Assembly: GCF_001467895.1 (NCBI RefSeq)
Contig: NZ_LNYO01000024.1
Span: 274,519-338,518, forward strand
Direction: 5' to 3'
Source of the DNA: Legionella nautarum
GTDB lineage: Bacteria; Pseudomonadota; Gammaproteobacteria; Legionellales; Legionellaceae
Length of the DNA stretch: 64,000 bases
Both the position numbers and the translations under genes were made by a program. The notes under the pieces were generated by a model, which worked only from the letters and a program-made list of their open reading frames with translations, did not search any database and was not told the origin of the DNA. Shown here piece after piece: positions 18,004 to 27,570 of the stretch (position 1 is the stretch's first letter; every line of letters begins with the position of its first letter).

Positions 18004-19953
18004 ATGGAAAAAATGTTAATAAATGCGACTCAAACCGAAGAGGTTCGTGTCGCGCTGGTAAAAGATAATGATTTGTACGATTTGGACATTGAATGTCCTT
18101 CAGAAGTTAAAAAGAAAGGAAATATTTATAAAGCATTAGTAACCCGTCGTGAACCGAGTTTAGATGCTGTTTTTGTTGAATATGGCGCCAAACGCCAAGG
18201 TTTCTTACCACTTAAAGAAATCGCTCCGGAATATCTAAGTAAACATCCTGATGACTTTGGTGATGAAAAACCTCCCATTACTAGTTTAATTCGTGAAGGC
18301 CAAGAATTACTTATTCAAGTTGATAAAGAAGAACGAGGAAACAAAGGGGCAGCACTTACCACCTATATTACCTTAGCAGGCTGTTACCTCGTTTTGATGC
18401 CTAATAATCCAAACTCTGGCGGCATTTCTCGTCGCATCGAGGGAGATGATCGCGATGAGCTTAAAGAAACTTTAAATGCTTTGCAGCTACCCGATGGGAT
18501 GGGCCTTATTATTCGCACCGCTGGTGTGGGTAAAAATATAGAGGAGTTACAGGCTGACCTTGATATGCTGTGTAATCAATGGCAAGCCATTCGTCAAGCT
18601 TACAATACTCAACTTGCTCCTTGCCTGATTCATCAAGAAGGCGACGTTATTATTCGCTCAATTCGCGATAATCTGCGCAAATCCATTGGTGAAATTATCA
18701 TCGATGACCAAATTTCTTATGTGAAAGCAAAACAATACATCGAACAGGTAAAGCCCGATTTTCTACCCAACCTAAAACTCTACAACAACACTATACCGTT
18801 ATTTAATTTCTATCAAATTGAAAGTCAGATAGAAACCGCTTATCAACGTGAAGTCTTGCTTCCTTCTGGTGGCGCTTTAGTGATCGACCGCACAGAAGCC
18901 TTAATTTCAATCGATATTAACTCAGCCAAAGCAACCAGTGGTTCAGATATCGAAACAACTGCCTTGAACACTAATCTTGAGGCTGCCGATGAAATTGCTC
19001 GTCAATTACGTTTACGTGACCTCGGTGGTCTAGTTGTTATTGATTTTATTGATATGAGCTCCAGCAAGAATCAACGTGATGTTGAAAATCGCTTGAAAGA
19101 GGCCCTTAAAGCCGATAGAGCACGTATCCAAGTGGGTCGTATATCTCGATTTGGCTTGCTTGAAATGTCGCGTCAGCGCCTACGTCTGTCTCTTGGTGAA
19201 AATGCCCAAGAGGTATGCCCACGCTGTGAAGGTCGCGGTACTGTAAGGAATATTCAATCGCATGGTTTATCCATCACTAGGCTCATTGAAGAAGAAGCCT
19301 TAAAAGAGAAAACCGCTGAAGTGCAAGTACAATTGCCCGTTGAATTAGCTACTTTCATCATCAATGAAAAAAGAGAATTTATTCTAAATATCGAAAAACG
19401 TCATAATGTGCACGTACTGATTATTGCTAATCCTTACATGCATCCACCGCAATACAACATTATACGCTTGAAAGAAGACAATGTCGGAAAGAATAAAAAA
19501 CCAAGCTACACGCTGATTCAGCAACCAGAGCTTAATGTGGTTCGCGCAGATCAAGAAGCCACAAAACATGATGAGCCTGCAGTGAAAGGTTTTTCTGGAC
19601 ACCAACCAGCAAAAACACAGCACAACAGTTTCATAAAGCGCTTATGGTCAAGCTTGTTCGGCAGTATTTCGGAAGCATCTACTACATCCACGCCTATTAC
19701 TGCAACACCTAGTCGGCAGGAGAGAAGTTCGCGTAGCACTCAACAACCGCAGCGGCAAACAAACCAAAGTGCGAGTGGGGAAAAACGTCAGTCAAATCAA
19801 CCTAACCGTCGTCGTCGCCCAGGAAACCAACAGCGTAATACAAGTGGCAATCCACAACGACGCAGATCGCAACCTGGTCAACAATCGGCAGGTCGCGTAG
19901 TACCTTTAAAACCTGATTCCAATAAGAAAAAAGAGTCAGCGAACAAAGAGTAA
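18004..19953 (+). CDS. rne: Ribonuclease E, short form
   Basis: Essential endoribonuclease for mRNA decay and rRNA/tRNA processing. The 649-residue protein keeps the whole catalytic half: S1 domain (about 38-125), 5'-sensor and RNase H regions, metal ligands Asp304 (SIDINSAK) and Asp347 (VIDFIDM), and zinc-link Cys405/Cys408 (CPRC). After about residue 520 only a short basic, Gln/Arg-rich tail remains, about 130 residues against about 530 in E. coli. Any degradosome scaffold must be small or different. The ATG at 18004 follows GGGGT. Confidence 0.93.
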   Translation: MEKMLINATQTEEVRVALVKDNDLYDLDIECPSEVKKKGNIYKALVTRREPSLDAVFVEYGAKRQGFLPLKEIAPEYLSKHPDDFGDEKPPITSLIREGQELLIQVDKEERGNKGAALTTYITLAGCYLVLMPNNPNSGGISRRIEGDDRDELKETLNALQLPDGMGLIIRTAGVGKNIEELQADLDMLCNQWQAIRQAYNTQLAPCLIHQEGDVIIRSIRDNLRKSIGEIIIDDQISYVKAKQYIEQVKPDFLPNLKLYNNTIPLFNFYQIESQIETAYQREVLLPSGGALVIDRTEALISIDINSAKATSGSDIETTALNTNLEAADEIARQLRLRDLGGLVVIDFIDMSSSKNQRDVENRLKEALKADRARIQVGRISRFGLLEMSRQRLRLSLGENAQEVCPRCEGRGTVRNIQSHGLSITRLIEEEALKEKTAEVQVQLPVELATFIINEKREFILNIEKRHNVHVLIIANPYMHPPQYNIIRLKEDNVGKNKKPSYTLIQQPELNVVRADQEATKHDEPAVKGFSGHQPAKTQHNSFIKRLWSSLFGSISEASTTSTPITATPSRQERSSRSTQQPQRQTNQSASGEKRQSNQPNRRRRPGNQQRNTSGNPQRRRSQPGQQSAGRVVPLKPDSNKKKESANKE

Positions 19954-19976
19954 GTTGTTGCATCTTGAATGGGTAC

Positions 19977-20001
19977 GTAGGTTGGCCAAAGCCCAACCTA
20001 C
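19977..20001. repeat. Hairpin between convergent rne and ankH-like genes
   Basis: The 9-base arms GTAGGTTGG and CCAACCTAC flank a 7-base loop. Related GGCC...CCAACCTACG words occur at about 61620-61640. It may be a bidirectional terminator or a small dispersed repeat. Confidence 0.45.
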
Positions 20002-20015
20002 TTCCTTCGCGGCCT

Positions 20016-21440
20016 CTACTCTGCTTCTTTTAAACCAGTAGCTATGGGCGTAATACCAATATTTGGATTAACTCCACAATCATCAAGCAATTTAAGTAAG
20101 TTATTTCCTCTACGAGTTAGGCGCTTAACACAATAAGCCTCTAAATAACTATCTAAAATATAATAATATTCTGGCAAAGTAAGGATGGTAAGAATTTTCT
20201 CAGCACGCTCAACATGATGAGCATTGCTATAATCACAAGCTTGAAAAAGTATTGCACCTAGCATGGCTGCAAAGCTTGCTTTACGTACGTAATTGGCTAA
20301 ATAAAACCGCTGAATACACTCATCCAGTGCACGGTCTTTATCCCATTCAACCCAGGTATTATAAAGATCGACAGCAGCTTGAGCAGAAAATTCGCCAGTT
20401 AAATCGAGTTGCTGTAGGGCATAACCGACCGGCACAATAGCTTGCACATTTGCCCAAGAGCAGTTACCGGTAATCTGTGCAGAAATAGGCATTTTAGCGA
20501 CCGGTGTTAAACCTAATTTTTTATTGATCGTTTCATGAAAATAGGTACGAGGCTGCTTTTTATAAAGAAATTCTAGTAAAAAGTTAAGATTAAGGGCCTC
20601 GGGACGAGAGATACGGTAAATATTAACCGTTCCCTCCTTTAAACTATTTTCACCCCGGTCAATTTTTACCCACCATTCCTTATAACGCAAAAAACCAAGT
20701 GCATGGCCTCGGCTCGCTGCTGGTAAAATTAGCATAGGTGATTGTGCTAGTAGACTAGCAAGCTTCGCTTTATGCCTATCATTTAAATTCAAATAGAAAC
20801 TATGTTGTAACTTTAATAACTCGCCTGCGACTGAGAAAGCATCCATGATGGGATAAATAAAAGGAAAATACTCTCTCAAATGACGTGTGGAATAACTGCT
20901 CGTAAAACGCCTCAGAGAATCTCTGACCACCGCTACAGTGAATTCAAGCATGAAGCCTTCATAATTAAGCTCGACAAACTCATTTTGAGCATTAACGATA
21001 TCAACATGGCCTGTTAACTCATAGCGATGCCCTATCAATTTGCCATTAATAAAATCCAAGGCAAAATCAAGTCTTGCTCCATGCTGATAAAGTAAATGCT
21101 TAAGATTATCATTTCCCCTTAACACAGGATAAACTAAGATGGAGAGGCCAGAGGTCGTGTAAGCATTGGGATTGGCTCCATGATCTAACAATAAGCGCGC
21201 TAACTCAATATCATTATTATCAGCAGCCCAATGAAGTGGTGTCCTTCCTGTCATATCCCCTTTATTGACATCAACACCACGCAGCAATAATTGCTCAGCG
21301 ATATTGGTTTGACGAGCAATTGCGCATTCAACAAGCGGTGTAAAACCATATTCGTCAATATCATCTAAGGATTCACCTTGACGAAGATAATGGTCAAAAT
21401 CAGGCATGCGGGAGCTGATGATATCATTGGCAATAGTCAT
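20016..21440 (-). CDS. ankH: Ankyrin plus cysteine-protease-like effector, AnkH/LegA3-like
   Basis: A 474-residue protein with ankyrin repeats at about 31-125 (EYGFTPLVECA, TGRTPLHWAADNNDIEL, DHGANPNA). A C-terminal region resembles the cysteine-protease-like domain of the Legionella core effector AnkH (LegA3). Candidate catalytic residues are His246 (RGHALGF), Asp261 and Cys327 (GNCSWANVQ), in His-Asp-Cys order. AnkH is a Dot/Icm substrate reported to bind host LARP7. The identification rests on architecture and recall of the family, not on a search. It sits at the end of the prmB-aroC-asd gene string, 9 bases after a small hydrophilic gene. Confidence 0.72.
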   Translation of the reverse strand: MTIANDIISSRMPDFDHYLRQGESLDDIDEYGFTPLVECAIARQTNIAEQLLLRGVDVNKGDMTGRTPLHWAADNNDIELARLLLDHGANPNAYTTSGLSILVYPVLRGNDNLKHLLYQHGARLDFALDFINGKLIGHRYELTGHVDIVNAQNEFVELNYEGFMLEFTVAVVRDSLRRFTSSYSTRHLREYFPFIYPIMDAFSVAGELLKLQHSFYLNLNDRHKAKLASLLAQSPMLILPAASRGHALGFLRYKEWWVKIDRGENSLKEGTVNIYRISRPEALNLNFLLEFLYKKQPRTYFHETINKKLGLTPVAKMPISAQITGNCSWANVQAIVPVGYALQQLDLTGEFSAQAAVDLYNTWVEWDKDRALDECIQRFYLANYVRKASFAAMLGAILFQACDYSNAHHVERAEKILTILTLPEYYYILDSYLEAYCVKRLTRRGNNLLKLLDDCGVNPNIGITPIATGLKEAE

Positions 21441-21449
21441 TTAGCGATC

Positions 21450-21842
21450 CTAAGGCTTGTATTCAGGCACTGAGCCCAATTTTGGCTGAAGCCCTAATTT
21501 TCTCTGGAGTTGCAACTGCTGTTCATTTCTAGCATTTTGAGCTTTTATCAATGCCTCAGGATCTCCTCTTGGATTCTCATTATCAGCAATCCCGTCAAAA
21601 TAAGGATTATCTAAGAGAGGATGACTCTGAATTGTTTGTTGAAAATCCTGATCTTGTCCTGTTTGTGGTTCATAATGCTCGCGATCATGAACTTTTGCAC
21701 CCAATTTACGATGACCGTTTTTTTCTGCTTCACGCCGTTGATTCTCCATTTCCCAGGTTTCATCTTTCAATATAGAACCACCCCGATTATTACCAGATAA
21801 TCGGGTAGGAAAATCAATGTCTCTTCTACTAGATTCGCTCAT
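21450..21842 (-). CDS. Small hydrophilic protein, unknown
   Basis: A 130-residue protein, highly charged and Gln/Asn-rich, with no hydrophobic segment, so it is likely largely disordered. It begins MSESSRRDIDFPTRL and ends GSVPEYKP. No family recognised. It lies 15 bases after asd and 9 bases before the AnkH-like gene, so the three are probably one transcript. It could be a partner or chaperone for the effector; that is speculation from position alone. Confidence 0.65.
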   Translation of the reverse strand: MSESSRRDIDFPTRLSGNNRGGSILKDETWEMENQRREAEKNGHRKLGAKVHDREHYEPQTGQDQDFQQTIQSHPLLDNPYFDGIADNENPRGDPEALIKAQNARNEQQLQLQRKLGLQPKLGSVPEYKP

Positions 21843-21857
21843 ACGTTTAATTATAAA

Positions 21858-22880
21858 TTATAAATACTCACGTTGCAGAATTTCTGCAATTTGTACAGCA
21901 TTTGTCGCTGCTCCCTTACGAATATTATCGGCAACAACCCATAAATTTAAGCCATTCGGGTGAGAAATATCCTTTCTAATGCGCCCAACAAATACTTCAT
22001 CACGACCGATTGCATGGCTAATAGGTGTTGGATATTGCAATTTAGAGGGATCATCGATCAATTTAACACCTGGAGCTTTCGCTAATAGCTTACGGGCTTC
22101 TTCGGCCGACATCGGTGCTTTTAACTCAAGGTGAATCGCTTCAGAATGGCCATAAAGAACAGGCACACGAACTGTCGTAGGATTCACAAGAATCGTCTCA
22201 TCTTCCAGAATTTTTTTTGTTTCCCACACCATTTTCATTTCTTCACGGGTGTAGCCATTCTCTTGAAACTCATCGATGTGGGGTAACACGTTAAACGCAA
22301 TTTGCTGAGAATAAACTCCAGCTTTTGCAGGTCGACCATTCAGTAACTCGCCTGTTTGGGTCACTAATTCAGTGATTGCTTTCTTACCCGTTCCTGAAAC
22401 AGCTTGATAAGTGGCCACATTGATGCGGCTGATACCGACTGCATCATGCAGTGGTTTTAATGCGACAACCATTTGGATGGTTGAACAATTTGGATTCGCG
22501 ATAATTCCGCGATTTTTGTATTCAGCAATACGATGTGGATTGACCTCGGGTACCACTAGAGGAATATCTTTTTCATTACGAAAGTAGGAAGTATTATCCA
22601 CAACTATACAGCCGGCCTTGGCTGCGATGGGGGCATACTCTTTAGAAACTGAGCCCCCAGCAGAAAATAAAGCAATGTCTGCTTGGCTAAAGTCAAAGGT
22701 TTCGAGATCAACTACCTCTAATTCGTGGTTGTTAAAAGTAACCGTCTTACCCAGTGAACGATGACTTGCAAGAGGATAAAGTTTATCAACTGGAAAATCA
22801 CGCTCTTCCAAAACAGTAAGCAGTGCTTCACCCACTGCACCAGTTGCACCCACAATTGCAATATTAAGTCTTCTATTCAT
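21858..22880 (-). CDS. asd: Aspartate-semialdehyde dehydrogenase
   Basis: Reduces aspartyl phosphate to aspartate semialdehyde, the branch point to lysine, diaminopimelate, threonine and methionine. The NADP motif GATGAVGE is at the N-terminus. The catalytic Cys132 is in NPNCSTIQ, and the conserved SYFRNEKDIPLVVPEVNP and VVADNIRKGAATNAVQIA are present. The frame extends one codon to a GTG at 22883, but the ATG at 22880, with GAGG just upstream, gives the usual 340 residues. It follows aroC on the same strand. Confidence 0.96.
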   Translation of the reverse strand: MNRRLNIAIVGATGAVGEALLTVLEERDFPVDKLYPLASHRSLGKTVTFNNHELEVVDLETFDFSQADIALFSAGGSVSKEYAPIAAKAGCIVVDNTSYFRNEKDIPLVVPEVNPHRIAEYKNRGIIANPNCSTIQMVVALKPLHDAVGISRINVATYQAVSGTGKKAITELVTQTGELLNGRPAKAGVYSQQIAFNVLPHIDEFQENGYTREEMKMVWETKKILEDETILVNPTTVRVPVLYGHSEAIHLELKAPMSAEEARKLLAKAPGVKLIDDPSKLQYPTPISHAIGRDEVFVGRIRKDISHPNGLNLWVVADNIRKGAATNAVQIAEILQREYL

Positions 22881-22934
22881 CACTACCTCAAATTAGGAAC
22901 CAAATTATTATCATTTCAGAAAAAGTTAGGCACG

Positions 22935-23993
22935 TCATTTGTTCTGTGCTTTATCCCGCAAATAATGATCCATCAACACTAAAGCCATCATCGCTTCAGC
23001 TATAGGAACAGCACGGATACCTACACAGGGATCGTGACGTCCCTTTGTTACTATGGTGACTTCTTCACCTTCTGTATTCATTGATTGACCAGGTTTAATA
23101 ATGCTCGACGTGGGTTTTAAAGCCATACTGACCCTGAGATCTTGTCCTGTGGAAATGCCTCCAAGTACACCACCCGCATTATTACTAAGAAAACCCTTTT
23201 GTGTTATCTCGTCACGATGTTCGCTGCCCAATTGGCTTACCGCCGCGAATCCGGCGCCGATTTCTACGCCTTTTACCGCATTGATTGACATCATGGCATA
23301 AGCCAGCATAGCATCCAATTTATCAAAAACTGGATCACCAAGTCCAACCGGTACTCCACGGGCCACTACCGTCACACGAGCCCCGACCGAATCACCTTGG
23401 CGACGTAATTGATCGATATAATCAGCCAGTGCTTGAATTTGATGCTGGTTGGGACAAAAAAAAGAATTGTTGTTTATTTCTTTTTCATCAACAAAATCAA
23501 GGACAAGTTGTCCCATTTGCTGCAAATAACCAATAATTTCTATCCCTAAAACGCGCTGCAAATAAAGACGTGCAATGGCACCCGCTGCAACCCTCGCGGC
23601 TGTTTCGCGAGCAGAGGAACGCCCTCCGCCACGATAGTCGCGATGACCATATTTATGATGATAGGTAAAATCGGCATGTCCTGGGCGAAAGATAGTTTTT
23701 ATCGCCTCATAATCACTGGAGCGCTGATCACTATTCTGAATTAATAAAGCGATGGGAGTGCCTGTTGTTAAGCCTTCAAATACACCCGAAAGAATTTCAA
23801 CTTTATCTTCTTCCCTTCTTTGTGTTGTGTATTTTGATTGCCCAGGTTTCCTTTTATCAAGGAAGGGTTGAATATCTTCTGCGGATAAGGCTAAACCCGG
23901 AGGACAACCATCCACTATACAACCTAAAGCTGGACCATGGCTTTCACCAAAAGTTGTTACAGTAAACAATTTTCCGAACGTGTTTCCACTCAT
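22935..23993 (-). CDS. aroC: Chorismate synthase
   Basis: FMN-dependent enzyme that forms chorismate from EPSP, the last step of the shikimate pathway. The 352-residue product shows the three family signatures: [37 protein letters not shown] and SAVAR-like [17 protein letters not shown]. It abuts prmB with no intergenic base; the prmB stop is immediately followed by the aroC ATG. The same prmB-aroC order is found in E. coli. Confidence 0.97.
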   Translation of the reverse strand: MSGNTFGKLFTVTTFGESHGPALGCIVDGCPPGLALSAEDIQPFLDKRKPGQSKYTTQRREEDKVEILSGVFEGLTTGTPIALLIQNSDQRSSDYEAIKTIFRPGHADFTYHHKYGHRDYRGGGRSSARETAARVAAGAIARLYLQRVLGIEIIGYLQQMGQLVLDFVDEKEINNNSFFCPNQHQIQALADYIDQLRRQGDSVGARVTVVARGVPVGLGDPVFDKLDAMLAYAMMSINAVKGVEIGAGFAAVSQLGSEHRDEITQKGFLSNNAGGVLGGISTGQDLRVSMALKPTSSIIKPGQSMNTEGEEVTIVTKGRHDPCVGIRAVPIAEAMMALVLMDHYLRDKAQNK

Positions 23994-24917
23994 TTAATTA
24001 CCTGTAGACGCAAAATGTGCCGCCAATTGTTGACGAGTTAGTAAGAATACGCCATGACCACCATGCTCAAAATCAAGCCAGGTAAAAGGGATTTGCGGAA
24101 AAGCATTAACCAATGCTTCATCGCTATTACCCACTTCAACCACTAAAATACCATCCTCTGTCAGATAATCATGGGCGTTTGCAAGAATTTTTTCAACAAT
24201 TGCCAAGCCATTATTCTTTGTTTCCAAAGCAAGGCGGGGCTCATGAAGGTATTCTTCAGGCAAAGTTAGCATTTCCTCCGCACCAACATAGGGAGGATTG
24301 CTCACAATTAAATCGTAATGTTTCTTCGGTACCTCTGACCAACAATCCGATTGAATCAACGTTAATACCTCTTGTACACCGTGGCGCTCTCGGTTAATTT
24401 CAGCTACTTCCAAGGCCTCTGAAGAAATATCCACCGCATCAACATGGGCATCAGGAAAAGCATAATTGCAGGCAATCGCAATACAAGCACTGCCAGTGCA
24501 AAGATCCAAAATTCGTTCTACTCTCTCTGCTTCTAGCCAAGGAGAAAATTGCTGTTTAATCAATTCAGCAATTGGTGAACGCGGAATTAGCACACGCTCA
24601 TCCACATAAAACGGTAAATCGCAGAAATAGGCTTCATTCGTCAAATAAGGGACAGGCAGTTTATCGATAATTCGGCGCGAGAGGCGATAGGCCAGAGTTT
24701 GCTTTTCTGCGGCAGTCAAACGTGCTTGTAAAAGCATAGGATCGCAATCAATAGGTAAAGACAGACTTGTCAGAATCAAGGCTAGCATATCATCCCAAGC
24801 ATTATCAGTCCCGTGGCCATAATAAAGGTTAGCAGTCTCTGCTTGGCTTATACCAAAACGCAGAAAATCAATAATTGTTTCAAAATGAGTGGTCACTGTC
24901 GCATAAGAGTCTGTCAT
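23994..24917 (-). CDS. prmB: Ribosomal protein L3 glutamine methyltransferase
   Basis: SAM-dependent N5-glutamine methyltransferase that modifies ribosomal protein L3. It has 307 residues with an N-terminal helical domain and a Rossmann domain containing DLCTGSACIAIA and the NPPY motif (VSNPPYVGAEEM). The context next to aroC and divergent from a Smr gene matches E. coli prmB rather than prmC. It is the first gene of the prmB-aroC-asd string. Confidence 0.93.
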   Translation of the reverse strand: MTDSYATVTTHFETIIDFLRFGISQAETANLYYGHGTDNAWDDMLALILTSLSLPIDCDPMLLQARLTAAEKQTLAYRLSRRIIDKLPVPYLTNEAYFCDLPFYVDERVLIPRSPIAELIKQQFSPWLEAERVERILDLCTGSACIAIACNYAFPDAHVDAVDISSEALEVAEINRERHGVQEVLTLIQSDCWSEVPKKHYDLIVSNPPYVGAEEMLTLPEEYLHEPRLALETKNNGLAIVEKILANAHDYLTEDGILVVEVGNSDEALVNAFPQIPFTWLDFEHGGHGVFLLTRQQLAAHFASTGN

Positions 24918-25040
24918 AAATTACCTTGTAGTATTGGCTACTTAAGATGTTAATGTAACGAACATAATTATCACAAATTGTACGCTAACTTAGAGATTTT
25001 GTCCTCCTTTATTGTAGCCTGTCGGTTGAACCGAGGCCCG

Positions 25041-25080
25041 GGTGAAGCGTTGAGCTTGGACTAAGCGTTGAGCTTAGGAA
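25041..25080. repeat. Short 18-base tandem duplication
   Basis: AAGCGTTGAGCTT occurs twice with an 18-base period and a third partial copy (CAGCGTTG) follows. It sits at the left edge of the repeat-rich prmB-smrB gap. Confidence 0.6.
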
Positions 25081-25107
25081 TCAGCGTTGTTGCAGATCCT
25101 ATTCTCG

Positions 25108-25196
25108 TACCTACCTACCGCGACTTATTCGCGGTATCTAGGCGATCTCATTTCATACCTAGCTCTCTGGATCCCCGCGAACAAATCGCGGGACAT
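25108..25196. repeat. Dispersed palindromic repeat, best-preserved copy
   Basis: Two nested palindromes, CCGCGACTTATTCGCGG and CCGCGAACAAATCGCGG, flank a central part with GGCGATC, TTTCATACC and CTCTGGATCC. The same order is seen at 39505-39580 and, more decayed, at 1979-2046. It is non-coding and nonautonomous in appearance. Confidence 0.7.
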
Positions 25197-25202
25197 AGAG
25201 AG

Positions 25203-25326
25203 AGAGTTCGACCATGCAACAACACTGAACAAATCGCGGGGCTTAGAGCTATAGTTCGACGTAGGGACAGAGTTCAACCATGCAACAACGCCGAACAAGT
25301 CGCGGGACTTAGAGCTATAGTTGGAC
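25203..25326. repeat. Two 58-base direct repeats
   Basis: Copies at 25203-25260 and 25269-25326 share AGAGTTC, ACCATGCAACAACRC, CGAACAARTCGCGGG and CTTAGAGCTATAGTT. Each carries the CGAACAAATCGCGG half-palindrome of the neighbouring repeat. The whole 500-base gap between prmB and the Smr gene is taken up by such repeats. Confidence 0.75.
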
Positions 25327-25417
25327 TTAGGAATATATGTTTATTTTGCCCAAAATCTGCGTTTAGCCTCATAAATACATTATAATTTTAATATTCCTGT
25401 TTCTATTTTAGATCCGT

Positions 25418-25975
25418 ATGTCTGATGATTCTTTGTCTGACGAAGACAAAGCCTTGTTTCGTAAAATGATGAGTGGTGTAAAACCGCTGCACAAAACGAA
25501 TAAAATACAAGTATCCACTACTCCTAAGATAACAAAAATCCGTAAAAGAGAGTCGATTCCAAGCCAAGATGTACCAACGATTTATCTTTCGGATTACTAC
25601 AGTAACGAAGTCCAAGCACATACGATTTTATCCTATTCTAGCCATAGTATCCCATCTAAACGCCTGCGTGAGCTCAGAATGGGGCTAATTCCCTGGGAGG
25701 CGAGATTAGACTTGCATGGTCTTAGACCAGATGCTGCGAGAGAATCCTTAATTAAATTTATAACGCAGCAAACCGCTTTAGCTCATCGCAGTCTTTTAAT
25801 TATTCATGGGAAAGGAAGCCGTCAAGGCGAGACACCCGTCTTAAAAAATTTAGTCAATCACTGGCTACCTCAATTTTCACAAGTATTAGCCTTTCACAGC
25901 GCCTTAGCGCGAGATGGTGGCGAAGGCGCCCTATATGTCCTTCTTAAAAGAAACAAATTGAATTTATTGTCATAA
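25418..25975 (+). CDS. smrB: Smr-domain endonuclease, SmrB-like
   Basis: A 185-residue protein with a polar N-terminal extension and a C-terminal Smr domain (about 95-183). The motifs LDLHGLR (Asp98, His100) and IIHGKGSR are intact. E. coli SmrB cleaves mRNA at collided ribosomes to start rescue. The similar length and the position divergent from prmB, as in E. coli, support the SmrB name. It is followed 38 bases later by udk. Confidence 0.85.
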   Translation: MSDDSLSDEDKALFRKMMSGVKPLHKTNKIQVSTTPKITKIRKRESIPSQDVPTIYLSDYYSNEVQAHTILSYSSHSIPSKRLRELRMGLIPWEARLDLHGLRPDAARESLIKFITQQTALAHRSLLIIHGKGSRQGETPVLKNLVNHWLPQFSQVLAFHSALARDGGEGALYVLLKRNKLNLLS

Positions 25976-26013
25976 AGCCTTAACATTTGCACAAAATTTT
26001 GAATAGTGGCGTC

Positions 26014-26649
26014 ATGAACAAACAAGCAATTATTATCGGAATTTCTGGTCCGTCAGCCTCCGGAAAAAGTCTTCTGGCAAATACGATTGTCAATGAACTA
26101 GGTTCTGAACAAGTTGTTGTCATCTCAGAGGATGCCTATTATAAGGATAATAGCCATCTTCCTTTCGGTGAACGAGAAAAAATTAACTACGATCATCCTG
26201 ATGCATTTGATCATGCCCTCCTTTGCGAACATTTACGTAAATTACGGCAAGGTGAATCCGTTGAGATCCCTATCTATTCTCATTCTAAACACCTTCGTTT
26301 GGCCGAAACTCGTCGTGTTGGCCAACATGCAATTATCGTCTTGGAAGGTATTTTATTGTTTACTGACAAGCAATTGCGCGAAATAATGGATATTCGTATT
26401 TTTATGTCAACTCCTCTAGATGTTTGCTTAACCCGTCGCTTAAAGCGTGATGTTGTTGAGCGGCAACGTTCTTTTGAATCGGTTGTTCATCAGTATGAGA
26501 CGACAGTCAGGCCAATGTATCTACAGTTCATTGAGCCTTCGAGTCGTTATGCAGATCTCATCGTTCCCAGAGGAGGAGAAAATCGTATCGCTATTGATAT
26601 GATCCAGGCGAAAATGCGCGAGTTACTTGCGAAACACTTAGACGGTTAG
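26014..26649 (+). CDS. udk: Uridine kinase
   Basis: Phosphorylates uridine and cytidine with ATP or GTP in pyrimidine salvage. The P-loop GPSASGKS is near residues 12-19. The later features EDAYYKD and [10 protein letters not shown] are typical of Udk. The frame opens at a TTG at 25987, but the ATG at 26014 gives the usual N-terminus ([12 protein letters not shown]) and 211 residues. fabI begins 11 bases downstream. Confidence 0.94.
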   Translation: MNKQAIIIGISGPSASGKSLLANTIVNELGSEQVVVISEDAYYKDNSHLPFGEREKINYDHPDAFDHALLCEHLRKLRQGESVEIPIYSHSKHLRLAETRRVGQHAIIVLEGILLFTDKQLREIMDIRIFMSTPLDVCLTRRLKRDVVERQRSFESVVHQYETTVRPMYLQFIEPSSRYADLIVPRGGENRIAIDMIQAKMRELLAKHLDG

Positions 26650-26660
26650 AGGAGATTAAG

Positions 26661-27446
26661 ATGGGTTTTTTACAAGGGAAAAAAGCATTAATTGTTGGAC
26701 TAGCAAGCAATCGTTCTATTGCTTACGGAATTGCCAAAGCATTTCATGAGCAAGGTGCTGAATTGGCTTTTACTTATCAAAATGAAAAGTTGCAAAGTCG
26801 TGTTGAAACGATGGCAGCGGAGTTTAATTCCACTCTGACCTTTCCTTGTGATGTAGCCAACGATTTGGATATTCAAGCAGTGTTTGAACAATTGGGTCGT
26901 CACTGGAATAAATTAGATATTCTTATTCATTCCGTTGCTTTTGCACCAGCAGATCAAATCAGTGGTGATTTTGTTGATTGTGTTCATCGTGAAGGTTTTC
27001 ATATTGCTCATGATATCAGCGCCTATAGTTTAATTGGGCTTGCTAAAGCAGCCTTACCTCTAATGCAAGATACCCAAGGGGCAATTCTCACACTGAGTTA
27101 TTACGGCGCTGAAAAAGCAGTACCAAACTATAACGTCATGGGTATTGCCAAAGCGAGCCTAGAAGCTTCTGTACGCTATTTGGCAGCAAGTTTAGGACCA
27201 CGTGGAATACGCGTTAATGCTATCTCCGCAGGGCCCATTAAAACCCTCGCTGCTGCAGGCATTAAAGATTTTCGTAAAATGCAAACGGCCTATGCCAATA
27301 CTACACCAATGAAACGCAATGTCACTGCAGAAGAAGTAGGTAATACAGCCGCATTTCTTTGCTCAAATTTAGCCTCTGGTATTACCGCTGAAGTAGTCCA
27401 TGTCGACGCTGGATATCACGCTATTGCAATGTCAGATTTAGAATGA
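26661..27446 (+). CDS. fabI: Enoyl-ACP reductase (NADH)
   Basis: Last reductive step of each fatty acid elongation round. The 261-residue short-chain dehydrogenase has the FabI-type nucleotide motif [13 protein letters not shown] and catalytic Tyr147/Tyr157/Lys164 ([18 protein letters not shown]). This is the triclosan-target family. It is co-directional with udk, 11 bases downstream, and followed by a terminator. Confidence 0.96.
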   Translation: MGFLQGKKALIVGLASNRSIAYGIAKAFHEQGAELAFTYQNEKLQSRVETMAAEFNSTLTFPCDVANDLDIQAVFEQLGRHWNKLDILIHSVAFAPADQISGDFVDCVHREGFHIAHDISAYSLIGLAKAALPLMQDTQGAILTLSYYGAEKAVPNYNVMGIAKASLEASVRYLAASLGPRGIRVNAISAGPIKTLAAAGIKDFRKMQTAYANTTPMKRNVTAEEVGNTAAFLCSNLASGITAEVVHVDAGYHAIAMSDLE

Positions 27447-27472
27447 TGTTATCCGCAAAGCGGCAGAGAAGT

Positions 27473-27506
27473 CCTGGTTGCAAGCAACCAGGCTACAAAT
27501 TTTTTT
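27473..27506 (+). terminator. Intrinsic terminator after fabI
   Basis: The 8-base arms CCTGGTTG and CAACCAGG flank a 4-base loop. A run of seven T follows after an 8-base offset, so the T tract is not ideally placed. Confidence 0.6.
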
Positions 27507-27570
27507 AGATTTTCGTTAAATGTCACAACTTCAGTAAGCCTTAACAAGCAAAGCTTATTAAGGCCAGATT

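Noticed and set aside
25068-25385. Open reading frame of 105 codons with repeated EQIAGLRAIV-type segments
   Set aside because: It is a translation of the 58-base direct repeats and palindromes; no ribosome site or protein-like composition supports it.
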